Source of the DNA: Anisakis pegreffii
Lineage: Eukaryota; Nematoda; Chromadorea; Rhabditida; Anisakidae
DNA length: 64,000 nt
Direction of reading: 5' to 3'
Assembly (NCBI GenBank): GCA_035041965.1
Contig: JAPYMA010000648.1
Location: forward strand, 147,535-211,534
Positions 37,803 through 49,765 of the stretch are shown in pieces (positions within the stretch are counted from its first letter, which is position 1; each line of letters starts with the position of its first letter). A model generated the notes under the pieces. It saw nothing but the letters and a program-made list of their open reading frames with translations, was not told the origin of the DNA and ran no database searches. The translations under genes and the position numbers were made by a program.

Positions 37803-39329
37803 TCACCAAAATACAATATGAAAAACGACGAGCACGAGTACCACTGATAAAGGATTGAAAAGGCAGGGACAACTAGATGATATAGTTGTGTTTTGATTTT
37901 GAGGTGTTATAGTTGTGTTTTGATTTTCAGGTGTTGTTCCTTCTTTTGGAGGGTAGGTTGTTCCTTCTTTTGGGGGGTAGGTTGTTCCTTCTTTTGGAGG
38001 GTAGGTTGTTCCTTCTTTTGGAGGGTAGGTTGTTCCTTCTTTTGGAGGGTAGGTTGTTCCTTCTTTTGGAGGGTAGGTTGTTCCTTCTTCTGGAGGGTAA
38101 GTTGACAATTCAATTGTCGATGATCCTGGGAATGGTGTTCTCGATCCGTGGGATGGCATTCTCGTCTCCGGGAATGGTGTTCTCGATCCGTGGGATGGCA
38201 TTCTCGTCTCCGGGAATGGCGTTATTGTCTCCGGGAATGGCGTTCTCGTCTCCGGGAATGGCGTTCTCGATCCGTGGGATGGCATTCTTGTCTCCGGGAA
38301 TGGCGTTCTCGTCTCCGGGAATGGTGTTCTCGATCCGTGGGATGGCGTTATTGTCTCCGGGAATGGCGTTCTCGTCTCCGGGAATGGTGTTCTCGATCCG
38401 TGGGATGGCGTTATTGTCTCCGGGAATGGCGTTCTCGTCTCCGGGAATGGTGTTCTCGATCCGTGGGATGGCGTTATTGTCTCCGGGAATGGCGTTCTCG
38501 TCTCCGGGAATGGTGTTCTCGATCCGTGGGATGGCGTTATTGTCTCCGGGAATGGCGTTCTCGTCTCCGGGAATGGTGTTCTCGATCCGTGGGATGGCGT
38601 TATTGTCTCCGGGAATGGCGTTCTCGTCTCCGGGAATGGTGTTCTCGATCCGTGGGATGGCGTTATTGTCTCCGGGAATGGCGTTCTCGTCTCCGGGAAT
38701 GGTGTTCTCGATCCGTGGGATGGCGTTATTGTCTCCGGGAATGGCGTTCTCGTCTCCGGGAATGGTGTTCTCGATCCGTGGGATGGCGTTATTGTCTCCG
38801 GGAATGGCGTTCTCGTCTCCGGGAATGGTGTTCTCGATCCGTGGGATGGCGTTATTGTCTCCGGGAATGGCGTTCTCGTCTCCGGGAATGGTGTTCTCGA
38901 TCCGTGGGATGGCGTTATTGTCTCCGGGAATGGCGTTCTCGTCTCCGGGAATGGTGTTCTCGATCCGTGGGATGGCGTTATTGTCTCCGGGAATGGCGTT
39001 CTCGTCTCCGGGAATGGTGTTCTCGATCCGTGGGATGGCGTTATTGTCTCCGGGAATGGCGTTCTCGTCTCCGGGAATGGCGTTCTCGATCCGTGGGATG
39101 GCGTTATTGTCTCCGGGAATGGCGTTCTCGTCTCCGGGAATGGCGTTCTCGATCCATGGGATGGCATTGTAGTCTCTGGAAATGGCGTTCTCGATCCGTG
39201 GGATGGCATTCTCGTCTCCGGGAATGACGTTCCCCATCCCGAGATTGCTGTTTCCGATGCGATAGTATCGGCTATGATTACATCCGCCAGATGAATGAAA
39301 AAAAGTGCGGCTATTGTGTATCGTGCCAT
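37803..39329 (-). CDS. Mucin-like, repeat-rich, probably GPI-anchored surface protein
   Basis: Single uninterrupted frame. I place the start at ATG 39327-39329, because the acceptor CTTCCTTTCAG ends four bases upstream and ATGGCACGATAC then opens a signal peptide (ARYTIAALFFIHLADVIIA). An in-frame ATG at 39353 lies upstream of that acceptor. The product is 508 residues. After a short leader comes a long Thr/Pro/Ser-rich array of 21-residue units (TPFPETRTPFPET, then ITPSHGSR), at least thirteen nearly identical. A second array of about seven 8-residue units (TYPPKEGT) follows, then NTT N-glycosylation sites. The C-terminus is a hydrophobic stretch (LSVVLVLVVFHIVFW) after SSSCPC. The layout fits an O-glycosylated surface or secreted mucin held by a GPI anchor or one membrane segment. 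No known family is recognised. Confidence 0.82.
   Translation of the reverse strand: MARYTIAALFFIHLADVIIADTIASETAISGWGTSFPETRMPSHGSRTPFPETTMPSHGSRTPFPETRTPFPETITPSHGSRTPFPETRTPFPETITPSHGSRTPFPETRTPFPETITPSHGSRTPFPETRTPFPETITPSHGSRTPFPETRTPFPETITPSHGSRTPFPETRTPFPETITPSHGSRTPFPETRTPFPETITPSHGSRTPFPETRTPFPETITPSHGSRTPFPETRTPFPETITPSHGSRTPFPETRTPFPETITPSHGSRTPFPETRTPFPETITPSHGSRTPFPETRTPFPETITPSHGSRTPFPETRTPFPETITPSHGSRTPFPETRTPFPETRMPSHGSRTPFPETRTPFPETITPFPETRMPSHGSRTPFPETRMPSHGSRTPFPGSSTIELSTYPPEEGTTYPPKEGTTYPPKEGTTYPPKEGTTYPPKEGTTYPPKEGTTYPPKEGTTPENQNTTITPQNQNTTISSSCPCLFNPLSVVLVLVVFHIVFW
37932..38100. repeat. Tandem array of 24-bp units in the mucin-like gene
   Basis: About seven copies of a 24-bp unit (core GTTCCTTCTTTTGGAGGG on the plus strand), encoding TYPPKEGT on the minus strand. 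Variants occur near both ends (one GGGGGG, one TTCTGG). It adjoins the 63-bp array within the same reading frame. Confidence 0.93.
38343..39161. repeat. Tandem array of 63-bp units in the mucin-like gene
   Basis: Thirteen consecutive copies spaced exactly 63 bases (GATGGCGTTATTGTCTCC recurs at 38343, 38406, 38469 and so on to 39099), with almost no substitutions. Flanking partial and variant units run from about 38130 and to about 39220. The near identity suggests recent expansion or gene conversion, and copy number is probably polymorphic. The unit is divisible by three, so the frame is kept. Confidence 0.95.
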
Positions 39330-39333
39330 AGCG

Positions 39334-39344
39334 CTGAAAGGAAG
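39334..39344 (-). promoter_or_regulatory. Putative spliced-leader acceptor of the mucin-like gene
   Basis: The minus strand reads CTTCCTTTCAG, then CGCT, then ATGGCACGA. This fixes the likely start at 39329 in preference to the ATG at 39353, which would be removed with the outron. Confidence 0.55.
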
Positions 39345-42300
39345 ATGCTTCATTAAAGAAATTCGAGGTTAAGAGAAATGACGTGATATTAATCTGAGTG
39401 GTTCGGTAATCCACAGTTGATGATTCTCTTTAAGTGTATCTAGAAAGGCAACTAATATTCCGTTCTTTTTCCATCATACAATTATTTATATCTTCAAAAA
39501 TTGCTCAGTTTTGAAATTGGAAGAGATCTCACTGGCAGTGCTAATGGATCAGCCTATATGGTTTCAATGGTTCACCTGATCCTCTGTTTGGAGACGCAAT
39601 AATGAGATTATTTTATAGGTCGCATCAAATTTGGCGTTGTTATTGTTATATCTTTAACTAACTTATTTTCGTGTAATCAAGTGGAAGAAATCCAGTGCAA
39701 AATCGTGACCTATTCAAAAGAGTGAGTCAGTTCGCTTTACGGTAGGAAAATTTCTCACTGGTACTAATGTCCGTTAGAAAAACTTCAGTTTTTTTGGCAG
39801 TTAAGCTGTACGATTAGTAATCCGCGTATTATAAACGGAGGATATACCATGGCAAAAAATGAAATATTACGGCGTCAAAAGCCAATTAATCAAAAAAAAA
39901 AACTTTTTGGGATGGCAATTTTGCATATTCCAAGTGTTTTCCTATGGCGACTTGGGGTGGTTATGCAGAATGGATGCTGAACAATCCAAAATGCTCTATA
40001 GAACATTGTGTGATTGTTCGATATGCAACGACGGTATGACTGACATCCTTTATATTCTGAGCGCCCTTAAATAGCTAAATTTTGTAGATAATGATTCGAC
40101 AGTAATTGAAATGTTACATCTCCTTTTTCAATTTTTGTTATGAGAGTCTCTGTTTTTGTGTTATCAGTGATGTGATATCGAACTGTCCCGACTGAATGAT
40201 TCATTGTCTGTGTAAATATTGATAATCTGTTCAAAACATTCGATTATTTTCATGCTAATGTAAAATTTCCATAAGATTTGTATTAGTAATTCTCTTCTCA
40301 TTTCGAATTGTTTTAACATGTTACTTGTACAGTATGATTAATGACTTTGCTGTTCATTGACGTTGCTGGCAGTTTTTCGAGCGGAGATTCAAAGAGCGGC
40401 TCTGATAACTCGAACCGAAATTTACACAGTCTGGAGTACGCCAGAACTGATCTACGAGGCAATCTTGTTACTTTTGACTGAAGTAGGTTATAGGTTCAGG
40501 GTTAATTTAAGGCTCGAGGTTGCTTAAGGCTCAGTGTTGAACTGTGAAATTAGTCGAAGGTCTTTTCTCGTCTTCATAATGAGAGGAAAAAATAGAATTT
40601 TGAGGTGAGTTCTTCCAGATTTATTTTTTTATTCCTTCTTCCTCCTCTCCTCTTTTCATTTCATTTCTTTTTTTTGAAGTGATGCATCCAAACATATTGC
40701 GCCATTTCTGTGACCATTCACAAGAATGCCAACACTGTTCGGCTAATCGACACGGGAGGTATTTAATCTTATACTTCGAAATTAAATAATCCAAATTTTT
40801 CTGTTAAATTTCATCCACTAAGCATCATTGGCTCCTCGTTGCATGCATATAATCTCGACGTGGACTTGCGAAGAAAAATGATTCTGAGTAATTTTCTGTT
40901 CAAATCTTATGGCATGAAAATTTATTTCACCGTACGACATTCACATTCAAATATTTATTTCGGTATCAAATAATTTTTTACCAGTATGACGAAATCTTAT
41001 CAGTACCACGATGACGCAAACCAATTTGTAAACAGTACGTCAATATTTTTATGGTCGCGATCATAAGAAGTTTATTTATTGTTAATATTATAATGTCAAG
41101 TCGTTAATCACTCATCACTGACCACTTGTACTTTGTTCGATCACAAACAATGAAAGCATTTTATTGCAGACACTAGTTTTTCTATTTACCCTCAATAAAC
41201 TTTATCAAGCAACGAAAGCTGCTGATATTGCAACAGTGAAGTCTTTGTTTTTGGTTTGATTAATTCCACCAATTGTTCAAGATTTTTTCAGAATTTTTGA
41301 TTTGATGATTCATACATTCTGCAAAGATACCAAAGCTTTGCATGTATTTATGGTACCATATTCATGGAAAGATTCACAATGGTCGTAAAAATCAAGTGTA
41401 ATTTGATAATGATCAATTTAATCACGAAACTCTGGGTAAGATGAATGAACCGAGCGATAAAAGACGTTTAGATGTGTTTAATATATGATTTACGTTCGAA
41501 AAAGTTCAAATAGTATTACCTTGGTTGTGTACAAATGCGTTTGTTTCTGTGATATTGCTAAATTGGAATGAAATTAAAAAAGTGCTTAATTAAAAAAGAA
41601 TTTAACAGTAATTTGAAAGTAATGTAATCATTGAATAAATGATATTGAACTTACTCAAAAAAATTGAAAAACTAAAACGCTTACATCTGACTCATTGCAG
41701 TAAAAAAGTAAAACAAGCAAAATTTTCACAATTCACAATTTCACATTAATTTCACATTTTTTACAATTCATATGTAAGGCATAAATGATGCATCTAATAC
41801 CAAACACGAAACTGATATCATCTTACAAATAAACGACAAATAACTTTGCTGTCGACTCATTATATTCAATTACCACTATTGTAAATAATCAAACAATTTA
41901 ACGAGTCTTGGGTGCTGTCACTGAACTGCCCGAAGAGATCAAAAATAAGCTCATAACTTCGCTTTCAGTTGAGGTAAAAATTTGGAAGGCACATTTATGA
42001 AAAACGTCTTAAACATTGCATGATGATCTCGTACCACTGGACTCGACAAGTTTTATATTTCCTAGAAAATTTGCTGATTATGAGAGATAACAAATTGTAT
42101 GATTCTCCCGTGACGACACCAATATTTTCACGTTGTATACAAACATAAAAATATGGCAAATTCCATCACAAGTTGGAGAAATCGATTACGGTGTCTGATC
42201 GATTTTTGGATGGCATGATTACGCTCATGTTTTCTGTATATTACAGCCATTCTCGTTATGTCTTTTGTAGCATTTATTTCATCACTCATAAGAGATTGAT

Positions 42301-42536
42301 TCTGATATTTGTTCGACGACAGTCTGAAACGTGCCCCATTCGACGACGGTCTGAAACGATGTATTCAACGAACCGTTCTTACAGTGAATGTCTAGAGATG
42401 AACGTTTAGTTATAAACGAACAACATTTTGGTACATCAAGTCTCCTTTATCCGTTGGAACAACAGTTAGAGTTGAACGACAATACATGATAGGAGATAAG
42501 TTGTGTCGGATAGAATATGGATGAATTAACAGCGAT

Positions 42537-42542
42537 TTTTAT
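42537..42542 (-). terminator. Polyadenylation signal of the serine protease gene
   Basis: AATAAA on the minus strand, about 150 bases after the protease stop codon at 42691-42693. Confidence 0.5.
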
Positions 42543-42690
42543 TGTGGGAAATTAAACACTTCGACTGAAGTTAAGCATGCCCGCAGCATTGACATCAAAA
42601 CATATCACTGATTCATAACTGTAAAAAAACATTCTTTTTTTCATCAGTTGGCTCAGTCTCGCTTGCAAGATAAAAGCTGTTTATGATCGA

Positions 42691-45600
42691 TTAGAATGCT
42701 GTGAGTGAGAAATGGAAGTACCATCGCACAAACCTGCTTGGGTCTTGCTGTAGACAAATACCTGTGAAGTAACAGAGCGTTGTTATATATTGGCTGATAT
42801 TGGTAGCTGTGAATACACCACCAGACGCGCACTTAACAGGTCCGAATGAAACAGCACCAATCAAATATGCTCGACCATCATTCGTAATGCCTTGCACACC
42901 CGTCCCACTGTCTCCCTCAAAATTCAATTTGTCAAGGAAGTGGACTGTGAAATCCATTGAAAGCACTTATTGTTCGTTCGCCGTAGGCAGTTGATGAATA
43001 TGTGGCAGTCTATGGAATGAAAAAAAGATGGCGCCATCAAAATACGCAGTAAATTTTCACAAATTCGTTCAGTTCATCACTGATATGAAAGATAACAACC
43101 GAAGAAATCAGAGGATTTGAAAATATTATACTTTGCAAACTCCTTGATGCATTCCTCTCCATGAACCGATTCGCGCGGTACGAGGTTCCATATTCAGTGC
43201 AGTGCTGAATCGCGATCTAGACGTTCGGATTAAGTGTACTTCAGCGTATTCGAGCGTTTTTGCGGGTTCAGAATCTGCAAGAATTTATCATAATACCAAT
43301 GAAGGTGTGCAGAAGATCAAATGTGCGGAGTAGAATGGGTTTAATAGCAGAATGATTTGGGTGACTGAAATAATGGGAAGCAGAAAAGTAGGAGACCCAA
43401 ATGAAAATTTCTTGGATGTTATGCGGAAAATTTTGGGAATGTTTGTAACGATAACGAAGAAGGCAATTGATATCGTTTCGTAGAGAAACTGTAAGTGAAG
43501 AAAACAGGGAGGAAAAGAAGATGTTACTGATAGAAATATGAGTTTATCGAATGAGTTGCAATCCACAGGGTACAAGAGTGTTGGAAAAGTATTGAAGTGC
43601 AGAATGTAATATGCGGAAGAATACTGAAGAAAAAATGAAATTGAAATGTTGAATTTGATAAAATTTTCGTCATTTCAGTTGGTTAAGGACGGTAATTCTT
43701 TTAAAAATGAATTCAGTGCTACGGATGACAATCTCAAAGCTATGAAATACAATCCAGAAATTATATTGTTCAAAAATTCGTTTTCTCTATGACGGTCGCT
43801 AGCATCACAGCATCCAAAATTATGCAAATATTGTCACTTTTTCAATTTTGAATTAATAAAGTTGACACTGTAAGTTTTTGTATTATAGGATTGTGTGACG
43901 CTTGAGCCATTCGAAAAGAACATGTCCCTATCGTATGACTGCATCATTTTCAAAAAATGCATTGATGAAACTTTGATGACTGCAACTTGTTCTATAGCCA
44001 TCGCTATAAGTGCTGTTCTCAAATACAATTCAGCACACTTTTCTTTTAATTAGCGCAACAATCACATCGACGTGTGCAACCTCAATATCGTGCGTTCATG
44101 TTCTTATGTGTTCAGAAAATTTCTCTGTTGGCAAATGTTTTGCGATGCTCGAACTGCACGACGCACACTTCAATTAAGCGCTCATCCGAGCATCAAATGA
44201 AGGATTGCAAATATATGCATACATTCATTTTTTCCGAAACCGTAAACAAGAAAATCGCTCAGATGTGTTGGTATCGATATACGAGATGGGACCAAACAAA
44301 TCGGCCAAGTGTTTGCAGTGAACTGAAAATTCAAGTTGGTTACTGACTACCTCGTTCCTCACTGATAAGCGTGGCATTAATGTCTTGTTGCATTCTTAAA
44401 TTTACAAAAATCATTACTGACTGCTACTGAAGAAATGAATCAGAATGCCCAAACAAGTGTTCAATGTTCAAATTTTCGACGATAAATTAGGTGCTATGTT
44501 GAAGCTAGTGATAACAACGTTTTGTTGGATTGATAATAGGTGCACCTGGTGCCGAAGAAATATGTTTAGAAATGACTCACCTTTATATCGTCGTCTACTT
44601 CTATGATGGCTATATCACTTCCACCAATGCAATTGCTTGTAACGAAACTATAAAACGAATTGTTACATGACAATTTTGTAAATATCAAAAAAAAACCAAT
44701 ATATATCAAACACCAATACATAGGCTCATGAAACAGTTGCATTTATCGGTGACAGTGCACTCATATTAAGTTGATAACAATATTTGAAATTGTAAATATT
44801 CTGTAAGGGCAACGTTCAGCGACTGAATAACTTTTTACTTTTCGTCCACAACGACACTGCGGATTTTGGCAATTTTCATTTCCGAACCGAAGCAATGCGT
44901 TTGAAAAGACGTGCACTCACTACCATACGTAACCAATAAGCGAGAAAGAATCGAAGCGGGATAAGTGGAAATATTGCTGAAATCCGAATAGAACCGTGTC
45001 AGTTTATCATTCAAATTCCACTACACTTCAATATGCAAATTTGACAATTTCCTCTTTTGACAATCCCGAGCGGAGCCAAAAGAATCCGATCAACGTCATC
45101 AAATAACAGACTTATTCATGTGGGCATAACTATCTCATTACCTGACGACATTACCAAAAAAAACTTTTGAAAAAAGTTAACTCACCCGCATGGTAATTTA
45201 CCATTTCCAATCTCATAAAAACAATGAGCTGCCGTAATAAGGTGACGATTTGAAATTATCGTTGCACCACAAAATGTTTTAATGCCTTCAATAGTGATTC
45301 TTGCAGCCCATGGAAACTGTCTTATAGATGTTCGCTTTCCTTTCGCTATCACAAAGTTGGCTTTTGTTTCATTTCGGAGGTCTGAAGAATAATCGATTCT
45401 CATCGAAACCATCATTATTACAGTGATTGTGAATGTTACTATAGCATTGTTGCTCCTATCAGATTTACACTCACTGCTCTATTACGATGATACAAATAAC
45501 CATTCTAAACTAGCATCGGCCACAGAACAATTCTTCGGAATGAAAACTTTGAAAGTCTATTCACAGACCTCGCCCATCAATGGCTCTATATCCACAAAGT

Positions 45601-46739
45601 GTTTGAAGAAGTCTATTATCATTATGTGTTAACCGTCTTAATGTTACACCTGAAAGTTAAAGAATTCACTGATCTCTGATCAATTGTACATGCTGCCTAT
45701 TTCGAGAGAGATTCTCTTATTCATCTTTGTCGTATCATCTCAAAATTTATCTCAACTATCTAATGTCACCCGATTTGCGAGTGATTTATGGGCGAATCGA
45801 GCTGCAGTTGATAGTTTCTTAGAACTGCATCAACTTTATGAGGGTAGCTATTGCATGAGGGATCGATTTCAAATTTATCACGTTCGCATGCTAATATATG
45901 AGACCTGAATATTACTGGCAGGTCATGGTTTTCTGTGATAGAACACAGCCTGATGTAAACGCGCTCGAACAAAAACACTTCATTTGAAGGTCACTCACTC
46001 ACGAATCAACCAACGATCAATGATTTTTCAGTAGCGTCTTTTGGACTCATTCCATTCTTATATCCGAAAATTTCCTATGAATGGCATTAACCGGGAATAT
46101 GAGACGATTGAGCCGTAGCGTGAAATTCAACAAAAGCACAGCTATCCTCACCGCAGTTTCATGCATAATAAAAGATTAGTATAAGAATAATAATGCATTT
46201 CATATTTATTCAAAAAAAACCTTACATGGCAATTCACCAGTACATATCATCAGTGGAGGTCTCCTTCAAGGGTAAATGGACGATGTCAGAAGGAATTAAG
46301 AAGATTGGTAAAGTAATCTTGATTGATTGACGGTGCATTCACAACTGCTCATTCAAAAGTGATCTTTTCAACACCGATGGAATCATTACAGCAAACTTCA
46401 TGGTCATTTGTTCAATTTCCTGATTTGCTTTCGATTTGTCGCTGGTAAGAAAAAGATTGGCTAATCTGATCGAGCCCTATATCAAACGATAGAACAGCTC
46501 CTTATGCTGATCACGAATTAGTTTTCCGAACAAATGAAGGCACAAAGCGCAACTATATGAGAGCCACTGCTACGTACCATTCTATTCAAGAACTACTACA
46601 TAAGGTCTCAACTGATATTACTTCAATGATTTTAAGATATATAAGTAATATCACCTTCAACGGTAATCTCATTTGGTTTCATAGAATTGACGAAGGACGA
46701 AACCGCTAGAAAGCCGATCACCAAGCGACACCTCACCAT
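42691..46739 (-). CDS. Secreted chymotrypsin-fold serine protease (S1 family)
   Basis: Seven exons: 46655-46739, 45186-45381, 44839-44976, 44581-44647, 44223-44322, 43132-43274 and 42691-42915. All phases agree; 317 residues. Exon 1 encodes a signal peptide (MVRCRLVIGFLAVSSF). The triad is intact: His81 in ITAAHC, Asp151 in GGSDIAII, Ser246 in KGDSGTG. Other S1 marks are QFPWAARI, FCGATIIS, WPICL, YGFG and the C-terminal SFGPVKCASGGVF. By chymotrypsin numbering, the S1 pocket appears to have Gly189, Gly216 and Gly226, so cleavage after Arg/Lys is not expected. Medium or large hydrophobic P1 residues are likelier. The usual IVGG activation sequence is not evident (FVIAKGKRTSIRQFPW instead). 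The last exon runs past the Cys where related proteins often end; a GT donor at about 42729 could shorten it. The first intron is about 1.3 kb. Confidence 0.9.
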
Positions 46740-47317
46740 CTCTCACAATCAATTGACCAGCAAAGATCAATTTAAGTTCGTTAACTTCAACGTTGGAATA
46801 ATATGCAAATTCAATTTTATGACCTGAAATGTTTTTAGGATTGCTGAAAGCCGCATGAAAATTTTCATATGCAATAGCTTATAAATCATGCAGATTTTGC
46901 GGATTCTGTCAAATTTGTGGGGTGCTCATTATTGAAGCAATCCCTATATCTTTTCTTCTTATCGCTCTTGATCCTTGCTGCAAACTAATGCTGATCTTAA
47001 ATGACTAAATCTGCAACAATGACGAAATCTCTAGATTAATTTTTATGCATATTTGCTATCGCATTCAAAATGTCGCTGACTTCGAATGAATTAAACCAAT
47101 TTTGAGTATTATCATTCGAATCTATTAATCAGGGTAATAATAATATCACTGATCATAAAAATTATATTAGAAATATTCAAACTGAAATTTGATCACGTCG
47201 AATATTCACAATTTCTTAAGGAAAATTTGCTTAAGAAATAGCAATAAAAGGAGATGAGTTCGACAGAAATCATTGTTGGTATTCGAGAGTGAGCGGTGGG
47301 AGATTGCTTTCGATAGT
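46740..47317. other. Intergenic region between divergent genes
   Basis: About 580 bases separate the start of the minus-strand protease and the plus-strand Gln/Asn-rich gene. It is AT-rich and a plausible divergent promoter. I could not point to a specific element. Confidence 0.5.
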
Positions 47318-48370
47318 ATGGCTGTTTTTGGCGATGAACAGCGGATGATGATGTACGGTAATAATATGATAAGTGGTGGGGCTGCAGGTGCAGCTTTCCG
47401 AAACGCATATGGAATGAACGAGTGGAATGGATGGAATCAGAATATGCCGATGAATCAGAGCAACGCATTGTACGATTTTCAACAACGACAACAACAAAAC
47501 AACATGCAAATGCAATATCCGAATCAATACCCCAATGTCAATCCCTGGGCTAATCAACAATTACAACAGCAACAGTGCCAGCAACAGCAAAATCTATGGT
47601 ATAATAATTATCAGAATCCAACGGCTCAGTGGGGTAGTGCGCTGAACAGCAATGCCGCATGGAACACGAATCAACAGAGCCAATGGATGGCACCAGCACA
47701 ATTCTACGCAACAAACCTCGCTGATCCAAATGCTTTCAATCTGATCCAAATTCCATCGGCCGTCTCATCGACTGCCACTGCTATACCCACCTCGTCACGT
47801 TCGAATTTAGTCCTTGGCAACGGAACTTCAGGCAATCTATGGGTAATGTTACTAAATAGTTTATGCTTATTATATACAAATGTTTCCATTCATTATGCGT
47901 CTGGAATGTATTCATGAATTATTCGGCGCTCTGATGACGCGAGTTGTGAGCTAGAACGATATGAGGTGTAACTGTGTTCCATAAGGCATCATCACTTTGA
48001 CGGTTATAATCAGCAATTAACTCATTGATCGACTATCTTTGCGTTATTTATTGAAGCGATTAGCGAAACTAAATTTAGAGTCGCAGTGTTTTCAATTCTT
48101 CTACTGTTATACTTCCCATTATTCCTTATTGAGTGGCTATTCATATGTATTGGTTATATGTTATAATGTTATCATTGCTTATATCTGATTCACTGGTTAT
48201 TGATTTTACAGTATACAGCTGATGACATTGCAAATTCTAGGAGCACGCCCATTGGCCGTCTTCAACTTATATACTTGATGCACCGCATTATGCTGGAATC
48301 GGTCGATGAAAATGTTGCTTGCGGTGTGTCTAAAGCGATAAATGGAACGAATAGAGACGCATTGCAATGA
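47318..48370 (+). CDS. Gln/Asn-rich low-complexity protein
   Basis: Two exons: 47318-47842 and 48212-48370 (donor TGG|GTAATG, acceptor TTTTACAG), phase 0, 227 residues to TGA 48368-48370. AATAAA follows at 48393. I chose the ATG at 47318, because an acceptor-like TTTCGATAG ends one base upstream. The frame is open back to an ATG at 47273 that would add 15 residues. Residues 1-60 are Met/Asn/Gly-rich (RMMMYGNNMISGG, WNGWNQNMPMNQ). A Gln-rich stretch follows (QQRQQQNNMQMQ, QQLQQQQCQQQQ) with scattered aromatic residues, then a Ser/Thr/Ala segment. Exon 2 encodes a folded-looking tail (GRLQLIYLMHRIMLES). No signal peptide or known domain is seen. The composition resembles prion-like regions of RNA-binding or transcription proteins; that is inference only. 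Confidence 0.68.
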
Positions 48371-48392
48371 TTTGACTGTCGTTTGTATCTTG

Positions 48393-48398
48393 AATAAA
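48393..48398 (+). terminator. Polyadenylation signal of the Gln/Asn-rich gene
   Basis: AATAAA 23 bases after the stop codon at 48368-48370, on the same strand. Confidence 0.6.
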
Positions 48399-49765
48399 AT
48401 ATCGGTCTATCGAATCGATTAAATGTAAATGCTATTTTTACCTCGGCTGAAATAAATTGTTCACTGAATCGGTAAATTGAGGCGTGCAATCGGTTGAACT
48501 AGATACACTGTTTAATGAGATGAGTTGTTCGGGTCATTCACTTTAATCAACTGAAAACGAATTCATTAATGCAAATCTGTTGCCAGTTGCTTATCGGACA
48601 GAGGTCGTGATTCGAGAATTTGATGCTTCAGAAAAATTTAGCTTTTTTAATATTTGAGACTGATTCCCAGTTCCCGAGTGTCGATTATTGCAGTTCTCAT
48701 GTTGTTCGCTTTGTCCGGTGATCTCTGATAGGTAAGAAGATTAAATTACTCAACAAAAATGTGAATGTCACCTCCATGGATAAGTTTTATTTTACCTATA
48801 TCAAGGAAATGATGAAGTTCATGCTTGATGTTTGCATACTAACTTTCCATGAATTCTAACTGAAATCGCTCTGCCAGTACAAAAATACACAATTATAAAT
48901 TGATAAAATGCAAGAGTGGCTACGCATTTGGAAACAAGATGGAAACATTCTGAGGCATTAGAATCAGGCAACGTATTCGCTTAGAGAACGGGTGTGAGCG
49001 CATTACGTGTACGGTGGCAACCGCGACGGTTGCCATCGTTTCAAACTCTGCCTTCTCCTCAGAACTTGATATTTTAAAGTTTTATAAAAGTGGGCTCATT
49101 TCATGAAGATGGGAGTTCCTATTCGTTTTCTGCCGATAAAACAATTCCAGTGTAAAGTTTCTTGTCCCTGACTGACTAGTCACATTATTGATTTACAAAT
49201 GTAAGCTTGCAACGGCAGAAAACTTTCGGTTGGATTCATCAAAAACTGGTGCTCAACCATGAAAAATGAAGTTCGTTTCCAGGAATAACAAAAAAACCGA
49301 CGTATCTATTGCTATTTCTATGCATGCGAAAATTTTCTGTCGAACAACGTCATCATTGCAGCACAATTCTTCGTGATTTCCTGAGATGATCAATCAAAAT
49401 GATTACAGCATAGGGCTCAGTCCAGTGCCTTTATTCGCCTACTATTCTCTTGTCACGTTTTACTTCATGATATAATGTGACATTTTAATTCTTTCTTGAA
49501 AATGCTCTACTCACATTATACGTGCACAAGCAGTCATTTGACAATACTTTATTGCACATTTTGCGAGAAGACTGCACTCAGCTTCTTTTAGCAGTAAATA
49601 TTCGTTGGTATTATATTGAATGGAATCAAAAGTATGAAGGAGAAGAGGAAATGACTAATTCACAATTGAACGATCAGAAGTTAAAATTTTATGTTCTGTT
49701 CGATGCATGTGAACGTTTCATAGGATGTCACAAAAACTGTTCATATGATCGCCGTCATTCGTCAT
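48399..49765. other. Intergenic region
   Basis: No exon found. It lies between the 3' ends of two convergent genes. The plus-strand open frame at 49522-49851 crosses into the antisense of the Gly-rich gene's last exon and has no independent support. Confidence 0.5.

Larger units (their letters stand above)
39330..42690. other. Intergenic region
   Basis: An acceptor-like site upstream of the mucin-like start (39334-39344 read on the minus strand) suggests spliced-leader addition. Otherwise the stretch is AT-rich with no supported exons. A 71-codon plus frame at 39859-40074 has no domain. Short imperfect duplications occur near 40490-40540 (GGCTCGAGGTTGCTTAAGGC) and 42320-42360 (TTCGACGACGGTCTGAAACG). 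Confidence 0.45.

Noticed and set aside
38343..39161. Regular direct repeats suggestive of a CRISPR array
   Set aside because: Repeats are contiguous 63-bp units with no unique spacers, inside a eukaryotic coding exon.
37913..39172. Plus-strand 419- and 359-codon open frames
   Set aside because: They are antisense by-products of the stop-free 63-bp and 24-bp arrays. Only the minus frame has a signal peptide, glycosylation sites and an anchor-like tail.
38110..39414. Minus-strand 434-codon alternative frame
   Set aside because: Same array read in a second phase. It lacks a signal peptide and a sensible C-terminus, although it is noted as a consequence of the repeat.
39835..40074. GGAGGATATACCATGG resembling a bacterial expression-vector ribosome site
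   Set aside because: The following frame does not begin with a recognisable protein and the flanks are ordinary AT-rich genomic DNA, so I treat it as coincidence.
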